A DNA stretch of 64,000 nt from Microtetraspora fusca (GTDB taxonomy: Bacteria > Actinomycetota > Actinomycetes > Streptosporangiales > Streptosporangiaceae): the NCBI RefSeq assembly GCF_001570365.1, contig NZ_BBYK01000058.1:86348-150347 (forward strand). Reading direction: 5' to 3'. This document shows, one piece after another, positions 27,382-36,495 of this stretch. Position 1 is the stretch's first letter; every line of letters begins with the position of its first letter. The translations under genes and the position numbers were made by a program. The notes beneath the pieces were generated by a model. That model made no database searches. It was not told the DNA's origin and was given only the letters and a program-made list of their open reading frames with translations.

Positions 27382-27948
27382 ATCGCTGCCGAGGCAGTGC
27401 GCGATCGGCTGAAGGACGTCTTGGATGATGAGCGCTGACGCTGACAGAGCCCGGCACACCGAGGAGTTGGAGCGGCTACGGCAAGCGTTCCAGAGCGCCG
27501 ACGCCGAAGCGCGGGCGTACATTGCCACGCTGGAGCGCGACCTGGCGCTGGCCCACGCCCTGGGTGAGCAGGCAGCCGACCAGCGCGAGCGGGCCGACCG
27601 CGCTGAGGCCGACATCGAGCGGGCACACGCAGACGTCCAGGCCGCCGAGGTCCGGACCCGGCGCATGAGCGCTTGGCGTAGGTGACCCGGGAGCATCGCG
27701 AGCAGGTCGACGCCTTCCGCGCCGACCTCACCACAGCCCGGCAGGAGGTCGCGACGGCCAAGGCCGAGGTTGCCGAGGCAGCGGCCGACGCACGCACGAC
27801 GCATGCTCGCGCCGAGGAGGCCATCGGCGAGCGTGAGGCGATCCAACGGGAACTGGACGAGCTGAGGCGCCTCGTGGAGACGTTCCGTACCCGTGACCAG
27901 TCCGAACAGCACCACGCTGGCCTGCCGGAGCCCCCGCAAGAGACCTGA
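27382..27948 (+). pseudogene. Second decayed coiled-coil gene
   Basis: The segments AAEAVRDRLKDVLDDER, TEELERLRQAFQSADAEARA and AIQRELDELRRLVETFRT read in successive frames. Shifts fall near 27430 and 27675, where the first main frame stops at TAG and a GTG-started frame takes over. All pieces are Ala/Arg/Glu-rich coiled coil, like the intact gene at 23581-24756. No ribosome sites precede the inner starts. Confidence 0.55.
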
Positions 27949-28101
27949 CCTGTCCCCCGCTCCCCCGCTGGGCGTCACGCTGTCGTTGCCCGGTGACGGT
28001 CGAATGACCGGTGGACGGCAGGGCGCGCTGAACCAGTGCCTCATCAGACGGCAGCATGATGTCGGCATGCACGTGTGCGGCTTGTCCGGAAAGATCTGCT
28101 C

Positions 28102-28221
28102 ATGGGCAAGGACGTGCAAGGCTACGTCACCGACGAGTGGTTCGACCGGTACCTGACCGAACGCCGCTGCGATCGGGCCGGGTCAGCGCCGGTTTCCAGG
28201 GGCTACCGCTTACTTGTGTGA
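28102..28221 (+). CDS. Short ORF, probably the truncated start of a gene
   Basis: 39 codons reading MGKDVQGYVTDEWFDRYLTE and on to a TGA. The first 25 residues look like real protein with aromatic and acidic spacing, and the rest does not. It overlaps the 3' end of the next minus-strand gene by 19 bp, consistent with truncation. No family recognised. Confidence 0.25.
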   Translation: MGKDVQGYVTDEWFDRYLTERRCDRAGSAPVSRGYRLLV

Positions 28222-29753
28222 TAGACGGTCTTTCGCGATTTGCCGGGATAGACGATGACCAGATGCTCCTCGACCGGCAGCTCGGACACGGACATCATGG
28301 CCTCCTCCTGGTCGCGTACGTAGATGCGGACGCGGTAGCGGCCGGGCCCGGAGACGGCGAGCTCGGGCAGCGGGTCGCCCCTTTCCCACGATGTGAGCCC
28401 GAGCTTGCCGGATGGGCTGGTGATCCCGGTCTCGACGACCGCCTCCCATCCCGCCAGCCGCACGCGGGGAGCACGGCGCAGCACCTTGACCGTCAGGCAG
28501 ACGGAAGAGTTCTCCACCGCCGTGGTGACCGAGACCCTGTGGGCGGACAGGTCCCAGAGGATCGCCTCGGCCGCCTTGTCCAGGGCGTACGACGGCTCCT
28601 CTTCGCCCTCGAAGTCACCGTCCTCGATGAAGTAGCCGCCGCCTTCGCCGACGAACAGTGCCGTGGTCGCCTGTCGCACGCCCCGCAGCCGCCGCGCCGG
28701 GTCCGTGCAGTGCGAAGTCATCACCGCCTGGTATTCCTCTTCCAGCCGCTCCGGATCGTCCTCCGACAGCGTCAGCCCCGGCCACGTACGCGCGACTGCG
28801 CCGGGGCAGAGGAACACCAGCACCCTCATGACCATGTAGTTCCAGTCGTCCGCACCGGCCTCGTCGAGCACTGTGCGGACGCGGCGTTCGGTGGTGGGCC
28901 GTCCGGCGACGCTGCAGAGAGCGCGGCCCGCCACGAGCTTTTCCCGGTCGGGGAGCTTCGCGAGCCGCGACGCGAAGCCGCCGGCAGCCCTGGCGAGGCA
29001 GAGGAATGCGCGCTCGCGGTCACCGGGCGCGGTGTCGCCGTAGGAGCGGTGCTCGTCGGTCCACTGATCACAGACCGGTTCTGTGGCGTCCCGGTCTCCG
29101 TCTCTTGCCGTGTCCCGGGCCCCTTCGACTTCCCCCATGTCATAGCCACCGTGGTAGCCGATGGACCGCGCCGCGACGTCAGCGCCGGTGAAGCGGATGT
29201 CCGGCCCCTGGTCCACCCCGATCAGACCGAGCAGGAGGCAGCACACCACGACGACCCCGGCCGTACGGCGCAACCGGATGAGGCGCGCAGACGCGGGGCC
29301 GGCGGGCCGCACCGCGAGCAGGATGAGGACCGCGCAGACTGTCCAGCAGGCGCTCATGCTGAGGTTCCACACGGCCGTATGCCGCCACACCTCCCAGCAT
29401 CCGGCGCCGACCGTGAAAAGGTCGTACGCGAGGAGCGCCGGTTCGAGAAGGGCCGGGAGCAGCACATACGCCGACACGACACGGGCCGCGACGCGGCTCG
29501 GCCGTTCCCCGCGGGTGACCAGCCAGAGCGTAGAAGCGAGAGGGACGGCGAGGAAGTTCCACCTCAGGAGCGCCGCCGCTGTCGACGGCCAGTAGACCTC
29601 GGTCTGGAACTCGAAGGCCGGGCAGGTGGGCGGGTTGCCCACCATGAAACTGATGGTGGTCAGCACCGAGTCGGGGAGTACCCACAGCGCCAGGGGCGGC
29701 AGCGCCATCACGGTCGCGACCGTCCAGAGCCGGAGCCCGCGTGACCGCCACAT
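28203..29753 (-). CDS. Membrane protein with four N-terminal TM segments and large C-terminal domain, unknown
   Basis: 516 aa. TM segments lie at about 9-28, 55-75, 88-110 and 130-175 (the last region likely holds two), followed by a polar domain of about 330 residues. In it, LAKLPDREKLVAGRALCSVA, NYMVMRVLVFLCPGAV and VRIYVRDQEEAMMSVSELP are the most protein-like stretches; the end resembles a beta-sandwich. No family recognised. ATG at 29753 is chosen over an upstream in-frame start because GAGGAG lies 9 bp before it. Cytoplasmic membrane location inferred. Confidence 0.65.
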   Translation of the reverse strand: MWRSRGLRLWTVATVMALPPLALWVLPDSVLTTISFMVGNPPTCPAFEFQTEVYWPSTAAALLRWNFLAVPLASTLWLVTRGERPSRVAARVVSAYVLLPALLEPALLAYDLFTVGAGCWEVWRHTAVWNLSMSACWTVCAVLILLAVRPAGPASARLIRLRRTAGVVVVCCLLLGLIGVDQGPDIRFTGADVAARSIGYHGGYDMGEVEGARDTARDGDRDATEPVCDQWTDEHRSYGDTAPGDRERAFLCLARAAGGFASRLAKLPDREKLVAGRALCSVAGRPTTERRVRTVLDEAGADDWNYMVMRVLVFLCPGAVARTWPGLTLSEDDPERLEEEYQAVMTSHCTDPARRLRGVRQATTALFVGEGGGYFIEDGDFEGEEEPSYALDKAAEAILWDLSAHRVSVTTAVENSSVCLTVKVLRRAPRVRLAGWEAVVETGITSPSGKLGLTSWERGDPLPELAVSGPGRYRVRIYVRDQEEAMMSVSELPVEEHLVIVYPGKSRKTVYHTSKR

Positions 29754-30302
29754 GTGAACCGACTCCTCGCCGCCCGGACAGAGCAGACGCACCTTATCCA
29801 GGAAGGGATCTTGATGTGCCGATAAGTGGGAATTGGATGGTCGTCGCGCCGTAACCGTCTCTGGGCCGTGACCCGGATTCGTTTCCCGGGCTGCCGGCTA
29901 TGTCGGCTGGGCCGGTTCCCCGACGACGCGGAGGGGGTCGAGCATGCTGTGCCGCTCAAGGACATCGCCGACGCGGGCGTGCCAGCGTGGGTGCCGGGCG
30001 ACACGACCGGGCCGCCCTCCCCGCAGGTGGTGTTGACACCGTCGCGGTACAGGCTGGCGACGCCGGTGCAGCAGACTCCGTGTGGGATGAGGGACTCCTT
30101 CGGGGAGGTTTCCGCTCTGCAAGGGGATCGGTCACCTCCCCTCCAGGGGCATGCGGCCCTTGGAAACCGCCACTCTTCAGTTATCTTGGGGCTCTTGGCG
30201 AGGTTGCAGGCTGCGCACGCAGGGGTTCCGTTGGGTGTCGGACGTCCGGTCATCACCGGGAGCTGAGCCAATGACGATCACCAGCCCCGACAAGGAGGAT
30301 CG
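29754..30302. other. Gene-free stretch
   Basis: Open frames here on both strands are short or overlapping and show no ribosome site or known motif. The right end carries AAGGAGG serving the small gene at 30303. Confidence 0.45.
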
Positions 30303-30587
30303 GTGGACATCCAAGGCCAGATGCTTAACGTCCGCCGTACGCTCGACGCCGCCGGCCACAGCCGCAATCAAGGCCAAGGCGGCTACGAGCTCAGCGTCGA
30401 CGACGGCAAGATCGTGATCCGCCACGACCTCCGCCCCGGCGAAACACGCCAGCTCAGATACAAGGTGATCCGCCGGTACGCGTGGGCGCTGGAAGACGCC
30501 GGATACTCCACATGGATTATCGGCCTCACCGACGGCGCATCCCGGATCATCATCCACGGCAGACCCTCCTACGCTTCGGGCGCCTGA
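30303..30587 (+). CDS. Small uncharacterised protein, GTG start
   Basis: 94 aa beginning MDIQGQMLNVRRTLDAAGHS. It continues with GGYELSVDDGKIVIRHDLRP, YKVIRRYAWALEDAGYSTWI and ends HGRPSYASGA, a compact alpha/beta pattern. The GTG is fixed by AAGGAGG 6 bp upstream, the best ribosome site in this stretch. No family recognised and no partner gene is adjacent. Third-codon bias supports coding. Confidence 0.6.
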   Translation: MDIQGQMLNVRRTLDAAGHSRNQGQGGYELSVDDGKIVIRHDLRPGETRQLRYKVIRRYAWALEDAGYSTWIIGLTDGASRIIIHGRPSYASGA

Positions 30588-30679
30588 ACCGGCGACAACC
30601 GGCCGATCATTCGCCTCGTCCGACATCACGATGGACGCCAACACCGTCAACGCCGCCGCAGCCATAGCGGCCATCGGCG

Positions 30680-30954
30680 ATGTCGGGGGCCGGTGCGGTA
30701 GAGCTGGCAGGCACAGCCGAGGGCGCCTTCGGGGCTGCCGGCGAAGCCGCCTGCTGTCCGCCTTGGACGGTGACGAGCGGATGGCCGGCCATCACCGGGT
30801 GCTGGCCGTACGGGCGCATCTGCTGGAGAAGACCGGCGACACGGCCGGGGCGTACGAACATCTCCGGCGCGCCGCGAAGTTCACCGCCAGCATCGCCGCG
30901 CGGCGCTACCTCGAATCCCGGGCCGGCAGGGTGGCCGCCCGGCGGCCGGATTGA
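30680..30954 (+). pseudogene. Decayed 3' end of an ECF42-type sigma factor gene
   Basis: From about 30750 the frame reads LLSALDGDERMAGHHRVLAV, AHLLEKTGDTAGAYEHLRRA and RRYLESRAGRVAARRPD, nearly the same as residues 340-403 of the sigma factor at 7490-8701 (LLSTLDGDERM ... RYLESRAGRVKA). DNA similarity is high over about 200 bp and fades upstream, where a second frame may hold older remnants. There is no promoter-proximal part, so it is not functional. Confidence 0.8.
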
Positions 30955-31208
30955 AGCGTCCAGCCGATGCTGACGCCGCCGGGCCCCCGCGGTGCGGTGG
31001 AGATGGCAGGGGGTGGCCGGTGCGGGCCGCGAATGGGCGGGCGCATGCGCCCATTCGTTTGGGTTCTCGTCCCAGATCATCCCGAGCTTGGCCAGCCCGA
31101 TGGTCGGGCAGCGCCGATTAGCGCTGTGCAGATGTCGAGATCTCACCGTTGGTACCGACTCTCGGGTGAACGGTGCCCACAAGCGCCGCAGCCAAAGATC
31201 GAGAGGGC

Positions 31209-32321
31209 ATGAACATCATGCAGAAGCTTGTGCAACAGGCCATTGACCAACTGGTGGAGTCGGGCTCCGAGCTGGGTATCCAGGTCGCGGTGTACCAGCA
31301 CGGTGAGCTGGTGGTGGACGCGGTGGCAGGTGTCGCCGATCCGGACAGCGGCCGTCCGGTCACCTCGGACATCCCGTTCTACAGTGCTTCCACTGGCAAG
31401 GGTGTGACTGCGACGGTGGTGCACGTCCTCGCAGACCGCGGCGCCCTTGACTATGACACGCCGATCGTGGAGCTCTGGCCCGAGTTCGGCGCCCACGGCA
31501 AGAGCAAGGCGACCATCCGCCACGCGCTGACCCACTCCATCGGCGTCCCGGCGGTGCCGTCCGACCTCACGGTGCAGGACCTGGCTGATTGGGACAGGAT
31601 GTGTGCCCTGATCGCCAGCTCCGAGCCCTGGTGGGAGCCGGGGACCAAGACCGGCTACCACGCGATGACCTGGGGCTTCGTGATGGGCGAAATCGTCCGT
31701 CGGGCCACCGACAAGCCGATCTCGCACGTACTCAGGCAGGAGGTGGCGGCTCCGCTGGGCATCGCCGACGAGCTGTTCTTCGGCGTCCCGGAGTCCGAGC
31801 TCGGCCGGCTCGCCCGACTCGAGGAGGCGCCCGGTTCCGCCGCGATGATGGCAGCGGTGCCCGCCGACCTGCCGATGTTCAAGGCCACGCCGCCCGCCGT
31901 GACCCCCAGCGCCGAATACGGCAACAACCCCGTGGTGCTCGCTTCGGACATTCCCTCGGGCGGCACGATGTCCGCCCGCGCGGTGGCCAGGATGTACGCC
32001 GCGCTGCTTGGTGAGGTGGATGGTGTCCGGCTGGTCTCGGACGAGCGGCTGCGTGAGGTCACAGCCCTGGCCACGGCCGATGTCGACCAAATGGTCGGCT
32101 TCCCGATGCCGCGCGCGCTGGGCTACAACCTCGGCCGGCCCGGAGCCGACCCGCAGGAGACGCTGAGCGTTTTCGGCATGCCCGGCATGGGAGGCAGCGC
32201 GGCGTATGCCGACACCGCGACCGGCATCTCCTTCGCGCTGACCAAGAACCGGTTCTTCCCTGGTCCTTCCGTCGCGGTCAATCAGATCAGCGAGCTGGTC
32301 GCGAAGGCCGCCACCAGCTGA
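31209..32321 (+). CDS. Serine hydrolase (class C beta-lactamase/EstB-like esterase family)
   Basis: 370 aa with no signal peptide. The SxxK motif is STGK (61-64); YHAMTWG is the YxN-equivalent second motif with Ala in place of Asn, as in esterase-like members; GMPGMGGSAAYAD near the C-terminus replaces the KTG box. These features favour an esterase or peptidase rather than a true beta-lactamase. ATG at 31209 is supported by GAGAGG. Cytosolic enzyme of unknown substrate. Monocistronic, with an IS630 remnant downstream. Confidence 0.85.
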   Translation: MNIMQKLVQQAIDQLVESGSELGIQVAVYQHGELVVDAVAGVADPDSGRPVTSDIPFYSASTGKGVTATVVHVLADRGALDYDTPIVELWPEFGAHGKSKATIRHALTHSIGVPAVPSDLTVQDLADWDRMCALIASSEPWWEPGTKTGYHAMTWGFVMGEIVRRATDKPISHVLRQEVAAPLGIADELFFGVPESELGRLARLEEAPGSAAMMAAVPADLPMFKATPPAVTPSAEYGNNPVVLASDIPSGGTMSARAVARMYAALLGEVDGVRLVSDERLREVTALATADVDQMVGFPMPRALGYNLGRPGADPQETLSVFGMPGMGGSAAYADTATGISFALTKNRFFPGPSVAVNQISELVAKAATS

Positions 32322-32567
32322 GACTCTCCGGTCGGGCCCGGCTGCGGCCAGGCGGTGCGGGCACGGCCGGTCAGCCTCCGGGCCTGTGCGGTCCAGGTGG
32401 ACTCGGCGGGTGTGGGCATGGCGGCCATCCTGCCCGATCTGGATGACGTGTCCGGTGGATGGGCGGTTCGCGGTGGCCGTCGCGGATACGGCAGCCTGCC
32501 GCTGTCTTGATCCACTTGTCGCGATCGGCCTGTTTGCCATGCCCGTTGCGGCTGCGGGTCGATCTCT

Positions 32568-33165
32568 GTGACCGCTGCCGAACGCAAACGGTTGAAGAAG
32601 GCGGCCTCGGGCCACCGAAGCGAGTACCGGGCGCGGGTGCGCGCGCAGATCGTGCTGCTGGCCACACGCGGCTGGGCCAACGCGCGCATCGCCCGGCAGG
32701 TCGGGTGCACCTGGACACCGTGCGGATGTGGCGAGGCCGGCTCGCCGAGCACCGGCTGGCCCGGGTTGGCAGACCGCCGCCGCTCGGGACGCCCGAGCGC
32801 CTTTCCTCACACCGCGCGCAGAAGGCCGCCGACCGGCTCACCGCCGCGTTCCCGAACGCGGTGATGGTCCACACGCCCGTCCACGCCTCCTGGCTCAATC
32901 AGGTCGAGATCTACTTCTCCGCCGTGCAGCGCAAGGTCACGCACAACGACTTCACCGACCTTGCCCAGGTCGGGGACCGGCTCCGAGCCTTCGAAGACCG
33001 CTACAACGCCACGGGCACAGCCATTCCAGTGGAAGTTCACCACCTCCGACCTGGACGAACTGCTGGCCAGGCTCGACCGGCACACCGCCGATCACAGGAA
33101 GAATCCTCGTTCTGCCTCGCCGCATGATCACCCCCGAAGGACTTCCGGAGCCGACCTCTAAGTAG
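32568..33165 (+). mobile_element. IS630-family transposase remnant, frameshifted and internally deleted
   Basis: The start MTAAERKRLKKAASGHRSEY, RAQIVLLATRGWANARIARQ and VDTVRMWRGRL-like residues form the N-terminal HTH. After LADRRRSGRP the frame jumps to FPNAVMVHTPVHASWLNQVE, which carries the third catalytic acid, then NDFTDLAQVGDRLRAF; the last part (FQWKFTTSDLDELLARLDRH) is in a third frame. The first two catalytic aspartates, with roughly 100-150 codons, are missing. No terminal repeats were identified. Confidence 0.8.
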
Positions 33166-33175
33166 ACTGCTTCGC

Positions 33176-33223
33176 ATGAGGTTGCCCGAATCAGACAGGG
33201 AAGGGCTGCCGGCCCGCCGGTAG
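33176..33223 (+). CDS. Probable 15-aa leader peptide of the exporter gene
   Basis: ATG at 33176 opens MRLPESDREGLPARR and a TAG. Its last seven codons form part of a strong hairpin, and the exporter ATG follows 135 bp later. Ribosome stalling in such a leader is the known control mode for several actinomycete chloramphenicol exporters. Upstream ribosome site is weak. Inference. Confidence 0.45.
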   Translation: MRLPESDREGLPARR

Positions 33224-33226
33224 CCC
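33203..33226 (+). promoter_or_regulatory. Attenuator-like hairpin overlapping the leader ORF
   Basis: GGGCTGCCGGC (33203-33213) pairs with GCCGGTAGCCC (33216-33226), with one G-U pair. The leader stop codon is inside the 3' arm, so a stalled ribosome would melt the hairpin. Confidence 0.45.
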
Positions 33227-33357
33227 GAGATGCCCTAGATCCCCCTTTCGCGACCGTTCGCGCAGCGCTTTCGCCGCGCCGTCGCTGAGCCTCACGCATC
33301 CGAGCGCCGGTGGTGCCGAACGTCCTGTTCCCACCACCTCTTTCGGAAGGCATCCTC

Positions 33358-34533
33358 ATGCCTGTTCTGCTGTACCTGCTTGCCGTCGCCGTCTTCGCCC
33401 AGGGAACCTCCGAGTTCGTCCTGGCCGGCCTTCTTCCCGGCATCTCGCGCGATCTCGGCGTCTCCCTCGGAGAAGCGGGGCTTCTCACCTCCGGGTTCGC
33501 CCTCGGCATGGTCGTCGGCGCTCCGGCCATGGCGCTCGCCGGCCGCCGCCTCTCCCCGCGCTGGACGCTGACCGGCTTCCTCGCGCTGTTCATCGCGGCG
33601 CACGCGGTCGGCGCCCTCTCGGGCGACTTCGGCGTGCTGTTGGCGAGCCGCGTGATCGCGGCCCTGGCGAATGCGGGCTTCCTGGCCGTCACACTCTCGA
33701 CCGTGCTCGCGCTGGTCCCGGCCGACCGTCAGGCCAGGGCCCTGTCGGTCGTGCTCGGGGGCACCACCCTCGCGCTCATCGCGGGCGTGCCCGGCGGCGC
33801 GGCCATCGGCGAGCTGCTGGGCTGGCGCGCCGCGCTCTGGGCGATCGCCGCCCTGTGCGTTCCCGCGCTGCTGGTCGTCGCGGTGGCCACGCCGACCCGC
33901 TTCACGGGCACCGCCGAGACCGGATCCGCGTCACTCCGCCAGGAGCTCGCGGTGCTGCGGAACCACCCGGCGCAGGCGAGCATCGTGCTCGCCGTACTCG
34001 TGAACGCCGCCACGTTCTGCACGTTCACGTATCTGGCGCCGCTCGCGACCGACGTCGCCGTGCTGGCGCCGGGCGCCGTCCCGCTCCTGCTCGCCGTCTT
34101 CGGCGTCGGCACGTTCGTCGGCGTCAGCGTCACCGGCCGGCTCGGCGACCGCCACTGGCGCAGGCTGATCGGCGTGACCGCGCCGGTCCTCCTGCTCGGC
34201 TGGATCGTCGTCGCGCTGACCGCTCAGCACGCCGTCGCACTGTGGGTGCTGGCGCCGGTGATGGGCGGGCTGTCGTTCGCGCTGGGCAGCACGCTCATCG
34301 CGCGCATCGCGGTGACGACGCGAGCCGCACCCACCATGGGCGGCTCGTTCTCGACCGTGGCGCTGAACCTCGGCGCGATCCTCGGGCCGGCGACCGGCGG
34401 GATGGCCATCGGCATCCAGGGCCCGCGGGGCCCGGTCCTCGTGAGCGCGGCGTTCGTGCTCCTGGCGCTCGCGTGCTGGTGGGCGGTGTCACGCGCGCTC
34501 CGCGGGGACGCCGTCCCGTCGATGCGCGCGTAG
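33358..34533 (+). CDS. MFS exporter of the Cmx/CmrA chloramphenicol-efflux type
   Basis: 391 aa, 12 TM. TM1 reads LLYLLAVAVFAQGTSEFVLA and the loop 2-3 motif is AGRRLSPRWTLTGF; LGGTTLALIAGVPGGAAIGE is motif C, and LSTVLALVPADRQARALSVV the Cmx/CmlR-like TM4-5 region. The family exports chloramphenicol or related compounds. ATG at 33358 is preceded by GGAAGG. The upstream leader ORF with hairpin suggests drug-induced attenuation, but an IS630 remnant ends only 10 bp before the leader and may have changed the promoter. Antibiotic specificity not proven. Confidence 0.85.
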   Translation: MPVLLYLLAVAVFAQGTSEFVLAGLLPGISRDLGVSLGEAGLLTSGFALGMVVGAPAMALAGRRLSPRWTLTGFLALFIAAHAVGALSGDFGVLLASRVIAALANAGFLAVTLSTVLALVPADRQARALSVVLGGTTLALIAGVPGGAAIGELLGWRAALWAIAALCVPALLVVAVATPTRFTGTAETGSASLRQELAVLRNHPAQASIVLAVLVNAATFCTFTYLAPLATDVAVLAPGAVPLLLAVFGVGTFVGVSVTGRLGDRHWRRLIGVTAPVLLLGWIVVALTAQHAVALWVLAPVMGGLSFALGSTLIARIAVTTRAAPTMGGSFSTVALNLGAILGPATGGMAIGIQGPRGPVLVSAAFVLLALACWWAVSRALRGDAVPSMRA

Positions 34534-34540
34534 CGGAGTC

Positions 34541-34579
34541 GTCCGGCGGCCGCACCCGAACCCGGTGCCGCCGCCGGAC
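34541..34579 (+). terminator. Terminator after the exporter
   Basis: GTCCGGCGGC and GCCGCCGGAC are exact complements with a 19-base loop, eight bases beyond the stop codon. Confidence 0.55.
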
Positions 34580-34624
34580 ACCGATGCCGATGGCCACCGC
34601 ACCCGCGCCGAGGACCTAGATGAC

Positions 34625-35095
34625 GAGTAGCGGCCGAAGCCCTTGGACTCAATCATCCAGGCGTTGGGGTCGCAGACCTGGTTACTGTTCGTCGACGAAC
34701 ACGGGATCGACGGGTACGTCCAGCGCGCCATCTCCAGCCTCTGCTTGTAGCTCCAACGCACCTCGGCCCCATGCGGGACCTTCACCGACTGAACGTAGGA
34801 CGCCTCCTGGTTACCCTGCTGGATGAACCATCCGGTGCTCCACTTCAGGGAGTACCTTCCGGGCGAGCCGATGGTCATGTCGTACTCGTCGCAGCTGATG
34901 GGCGGGGCGAAGCCGACGTTGATGGGCCCCATGTTGACAGAGCCGGTGAACTGGCCGCTGCTGCAGTCATCGCTGTCCGACCCCGGCTTCGGGCCCGGGT
35001 TCTGCAGGGGCCGGATAGGACTCGAGGTAGATGCGGGTGACGCTCCAGTTCTGCCCGCGACCTCGGCAGGCCATCCGTAGCCGGTCTATCGCCGC
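34625..35095 (-). pseudogene. Remnant of a secreted or surface protein gene
   Basis: On the minus strand AAIDRLRMACRGRGQNWSVT and RIYLESYP (about 35085-34990) continue after a frame change as NPGPKPGSDSDDCSSGQFTG, INVGFAPPISCDEYDMTIGS and KQRLEMARWTYPSIPC, ending near 34630 where the protein-like part stops. Paired cysteines and Ser/Gly content fit an exported domain. No family recognised. Start and end are both missing. Confidence 0.45.
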
Positions 35096-35195
35096 CCTGC
35101 TCTCTGGATAGCGGCATGGCCGATTCTGAGAAGACTGAGCTGAACATCCGAGTGCTCGTAGGCTGAATCTCGCACGTGATGGACAGGAGGCTGAG

Positions 35196-35912
35196 GTGGC
35201 CGGGACGACGCTGACCGAGACGACGCTGACCGAGACGATGGTGGCCGAGGTGATGGTGGCCGAGGTGATGGCCGAGCTGGCCGAGCTCGAGGACCCGAAG
35301 ACACGCGAGGTGAACGAGAAACACGGTGACGATCACGGCGTGAACCTCAGCAAGCTGCGCGCGCTCGCGAAGCGGCTGAAGACGCAGCAGGAACTCGCCT
35401 GCCAGCTCTGGGAGACGGATGACACTGCAGCGAGACTGCTGGCGATCCTGATCTGCCGCCCGAAGGCATTCGAGCGTGACGAATTGGACGTCATGTTGCG
35501 CGACGCGCGCACACCCAAGGTGCACGACTGGCTCGTGAACTACGTGGTGAAGAAGAACCCGAACTCTGAAGAGCTTCGCCTGGCCTGGTCGGCCGATCCA
35601 GACCCAGTGGTCGCGAGTGCCGGCTGGGCGCTGACCACCGAACGCGTGACGAAGAAGCCCGAGGGCCTCGACCTCGCAGGACTGCTCGACGTCATCGAGG
35701 CGGAGATGAAAGATGCCCCGGATCGCCTGCAGTGGGCGATGAACCACTGTCTGGCTCAGATCGGGATCGAGCACGCCGAGCACCGTGCCCGTGCGGTCGA
35801 CATCGGTGAGCGCCTGGAGGTGCTCAAGGACTACCCGACTTCCCCGGGCTGCACGTCTCCGTTCGCGCCCATCTGGATCACCGAGATGGTGCGCCGACAG
35901 CACGATAAGTAG
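35196..35912 (+). CDS. AlkD-like DNA alkylation repair protein (HEAT-like repeats) with repetitive N-terminus
   Basis: 238 aa. After an N-terminal repeat region, GVNLSKLRALAKRLKTQQEL, LWETDDTAARLLAILICRPK and VHDWLVNYVVKKNPNSEELR follow the all-helical COG4912/AlkD pattern. That family removes alkylated bases or recognises damaged DNA. The catalytic Asp/Trp cannot be assigned with certainty. GTG at 35196 has AGGAGG 6 bp upstream. The first ~28 codons are in-frame 15-bp repeats (TTLTE twice, then MVAEV-like units), so the true core may begin near residue 45. Monocistronic. Confidence 0.75.
   Translation: MAGTTLTETTLTETMVAEVMVAEVMAELAELEDPKTREVNEKHGDDHGVNLSKLRALAKRLKTQQELACQLWETDDTAARLLAILICRPKAFERDELDVMLRDARTPKVHDWLVNYVVKKNPNSEELRLAWSADPDPVVASAGWALTTERVTKKPEGLDLAGLLDVIEAEMKDAPDRLQWAMNHCLAQIGIEHAEHRARAVDIGERLEVLKDYPTSPGCTSPFAPIWITEMVRRQHDK
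35205..35279 (+). repeat. 15-bp in-frame tandem repeats inside the AlkD-like gene
   Basis: ACGACGCTGACCGAG occurs twice in tandem (35205-35234), followed by ACGATGGTGGCCGAG, GTGATGGTGGCCGAG and a diverged unit. Each unit encodes five residues, so copy-number change would keep the frame. Confidence 0.75.
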
Positions 35913-35930
35913 GAAGGTTCGCGCACGCCC

Positions 35931-36417
35931 GTGCCGCGACTCCCTCAGAACGCCGCAGCCGATACGAGCCGGCCCTCAGGGGCCTCACGGCGCCTACGGC
36001 TGGAGAGCACCGTGGGCGGCCCGGCCCAGTGGTCGCGCCGGTGGACGTGGCTGCGGGTGCCGGCCACCCCCGTCGAGCGCAAGCTCCACGACAAGCCGCT
36101 CTGGGGCACCACCGAGGCGGCCGAGCTGCTGCCGCGGCAGGTGCCCCGCCCGGAGCTGTGGGAACGTCGTCGACTGGGAGCCGGGTGACGGCTATGCCTG
36201 TAGGGCCGAGCTGACCGAGTTCATTCACGCTCCGGTCTGCTCGGCGACGCCGGATCTGACAACGCCCCCGACGCTCGCCGACTCCTGGTGGGCGGACATG
36301 CGCGCGGCAATCGACGTGGTTGCCGCTCCCCCTCCGCCGCCGACACGCGCTCCTGTGGTCAGTCAAGCGTGGCTGGACCGCAGCCTGCCGCGCTTCGTCA
36401 CCTTTATGCCACTTTAG
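35931..36417 (+). pseudogene. Uncharacterised gene with one frameshift
   Basis: The first frame reads GGPAQWSRRWTWLRVPATPV and LHDKPLWGTTEAAELLPRQV, and stops soon after PELWE. The second frame resumes NVVDWEPGDGYACRAELTEF, ADSWWADMRAAIDVVA and WLDRSLPRFVTFMPL at about 36165 and ends at a TAG. The two parts join smoothly into a Trp-rich protein of about 160 residues. No family recognised; start uncertain. Confidence 0.4.
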
Positions 36418-36495
36418 GGGGCATGATCAACCTGTCGCGTACGCCCCGATCGAGGGTGCTGTGAACCCTTGATCACTCAGGTCCGTCTCAGGTGC

